Assembly: GCA_016205055.1 (NCBI GenBank)
Contig: JACQJK010000038.1
Coordinates: forward strand, 1 to 5,741
Direction of reading: 5' to 3'
DNA: 5,741 nucleotides
Origin: Candidatus Doudnabacteria bacterium
GTDB lineage: Bacteria > Patescibacteriota > Doudnabacteria > UBA920 > 2-01-FULL-50-11
Each line of letters opens with the position of its first letter. Within the stretch, counting starts at the first letter, position 1. Both the position numbers and the translations under genes were made by a program. Shown here in pieces: positions 5,286 to 5,741 of the stretch. Under the pieces are notes generated by a model. The model had not been told where the DNA came from. It saw nothing but the letters and a program-made list of their open reading frames with translations, and searched no databases.

Positions 5286-5318
5286 GTCCTAGGGTCGGGG
5301 GAACCCCGGCCCTAGGAC
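5286..5318 (+). terminator. Strong GC-rich hairpin after the CAP-domain gene
   Basis: Two 15-base arms (5286-5300 and 5304-5318) pair fully apart from one T-G wobble, loop GAA. It starts 19 bases after the stop codon. No T-run follows on either strand, so it would be a U-tract-less terminator, a 3' RNA-stabilising structure, or simply an intergenic palindrome. Confidence 0.4.
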
Positions 5319-5516
5319 TGATTCTGAATCTCCAACTCTCGACTTGGTTCGACTTCGCTCACCACATGTCGCTTCCGGCAGGGTGTTCGTCTAAGGGATA
5401 ATAAAACCCGGAAAGTAAAAACCCATCCGCCAAAGCGGATGAGATATTTAGCCAAAACCGCTCTTGCAAAGACAAGCTGTGCCCGGCCCCTGGGCAGGCG
5501 AGTGTGAAAAGTCCGA
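5319..5516. other. About 200 bases without a recognisable gene
   Basis: No credible coding region is seen. Visible structures are the minus-strand terminator at 5417-5441, a small hairpin TGCCC/GGGCA in the 5480-5500 area and a weak GATAAT box at 5397-5402. A short RNA running into the terminator at 5520-5553 is possible, but it matches no RNA family I can recognise. Confidence 0.3.
5417..5441 (-). terminator. Intrinsic terminator, minus strand
   Basis: On the minus strand CATCCGC pairs with GCGGATG around a TTTG loop, followed by GGTTTTTA (the T-run is 5421-5417). It would stop minus-strand transcripts entering from the right before they run antisense into the CAP-domain gene. No gene that would need it is visible in the window. 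Confidence 0.55.
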
Positions 5517-5519
5517 CTA

Positions 5520-5553
5520 AAAAAAACCCCGACGCTTCGGTCGGGGTTTTTTT
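5520..5553. terminator. Strong bidirectional intrinsic terminator
   Basis: Seven A plus CCCCGAC (5520-5533) pair with GTCGGGG plus seven T (5540-5553), loop GCTTCG. The A and T runs give a U-tract on both strands. It is a textbook Rho-independent terminator, and the best candidate stop for plus-strand transcription past the CAP-domain gene. Confidence 0.9.
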
Positions 5554-5584
5554 ACCCCGCACCACCAGAATACCTCGGGCGTAA

Positions 5585-5720
5585 GTGCGTGGATAAATCC
5601 CGCACCGGCCCTAAAGCCGGAGCTAAATAAAGCTCCCCAGCCTAAAGGCTGGTGTATTCCTTGAGCCTTTGGGCTCTGCGGAATACGTCGCCGCATCGGC
5701 ATTCGCCGATACATTGCGGC
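5585..5720. repeat. Array of six consecutive hairpins
   Basis: Six stem-loops lie end to end. 5585-5605: GTGCG/CGCAC plus GGA/TCC, loop TAAA. 5605-5620: CCGGC/GCCGG, loop CCTAAA. 5619-5636: GGAGCT/AGCTCC, loop AAATAA. 5637-5652: CCAGCC/GGCTGG, loop TAAA. 5654-5686: GTATTCC/GGAATAC enclosing GAGCC/GGCTC. 5690-5720: GCCGCA/TGCGGC enclosing ATCGGC/GCCGAT, loop ATTC. Almost every base is in a stem or a short loop. The stems differ in sequence while TAAA recurs in or at the edge of the first four loops. There is no protein-coding frame and no regular repeat unit as in a CRISPR array. The structures are certain as sequence; function is unknown. Confidence 0.65.
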
Positions 5721-5741
5721 TCCCGGAGCTGTGTTATCCCC

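Noticed and set aside
5341..5366. tRNA T-arm-like GGTTCGA
   Set aside because: No acceptor, D or anticodon arm can be placed around it.
5359..5565. 68-codon minus-strand reading frame
   Set aside because: It reads through both a bidirectional terminator and a minus-strand terminator, with a GTG start and no Shine-Dalgarno.
5585..5720. CRISPR array or integron attC site
   Set aside because: There is no fixed repeat with unique spacers, and no paired attC core sites (RYYYAAC/GTTRRRY); stems vary and spacers are nearly absent.

Overview
This window looks like a chromosomal segment from a Candidate Phyla Radiation (Patescibacteria, perhaps Parcubacteria-like) bacterium. The evidence is indirect. 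The genes are compact and housekeeping in type, several starts lack an obvious Shine-Dalgarno sequence, and the gaps are full of perfect GC-rich hairpins of the kind I associate with these genomes. No phylogenetic marker was searched, so the lineage is an inference.

Layout. (1) Bases 1-1094 (+) hold the 3' part of a polytopic membrane protein with a soluble C-terminal domain, resembling GT-C fold glycosyltransferases. (2) Bases 1116-1319 hold a 200-bp MITE-like element with 11-bp terminal inverted repeats flanked by TA. It sits between two convergent genes. (3) Bases 1323-1832 (-) encode ribosomal protein L10 (rplJ), with no rplL next to it. It has a strong promoter about 300 bases upstream and a leader of about 290 nt that resembles the L10 autoregulatory leader and contains an intrinsic attenuator. 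(4) Bases 2157-2446 are non-coding with three hairpins. (5) Bases 2474-4652 (-) are a probable operon, pcm -> mltG -> a small three-TM protein of unknown function, closed by an intrinsic terminator overlapping the last stop codon. (6) Divergent from pcm, a consensus-like promoter drives a secreted CAP/SCP-domain protein (4773-5267, +). (7) Bases 5268-5741 contain no convincing gene. They carry a GC-rich hairpin, two intrinsic terminators and a dense run of six hairpins, four of them with TAAA in the loop.

How the parts fit. rplJ is likely controlled by its own product through transcription attenuation: a CCGAGG segment in the putative L10-binding region can pair with the 5' arm of the terminator hairpin. 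The L10 C-terminus has three 11-residue repeats, suggesting a stalk with three L7/L12 dimers. mltG sets peptidoglycan strand length at the membrane, pcm repairs isoaspartyl damage in the cytoplasm, and the CAP-domain protein acts outside the cell. The main unexplained material is the structured non-coding DNA: the MITE-like element, the rplJ leader and the right-end hairpin array.
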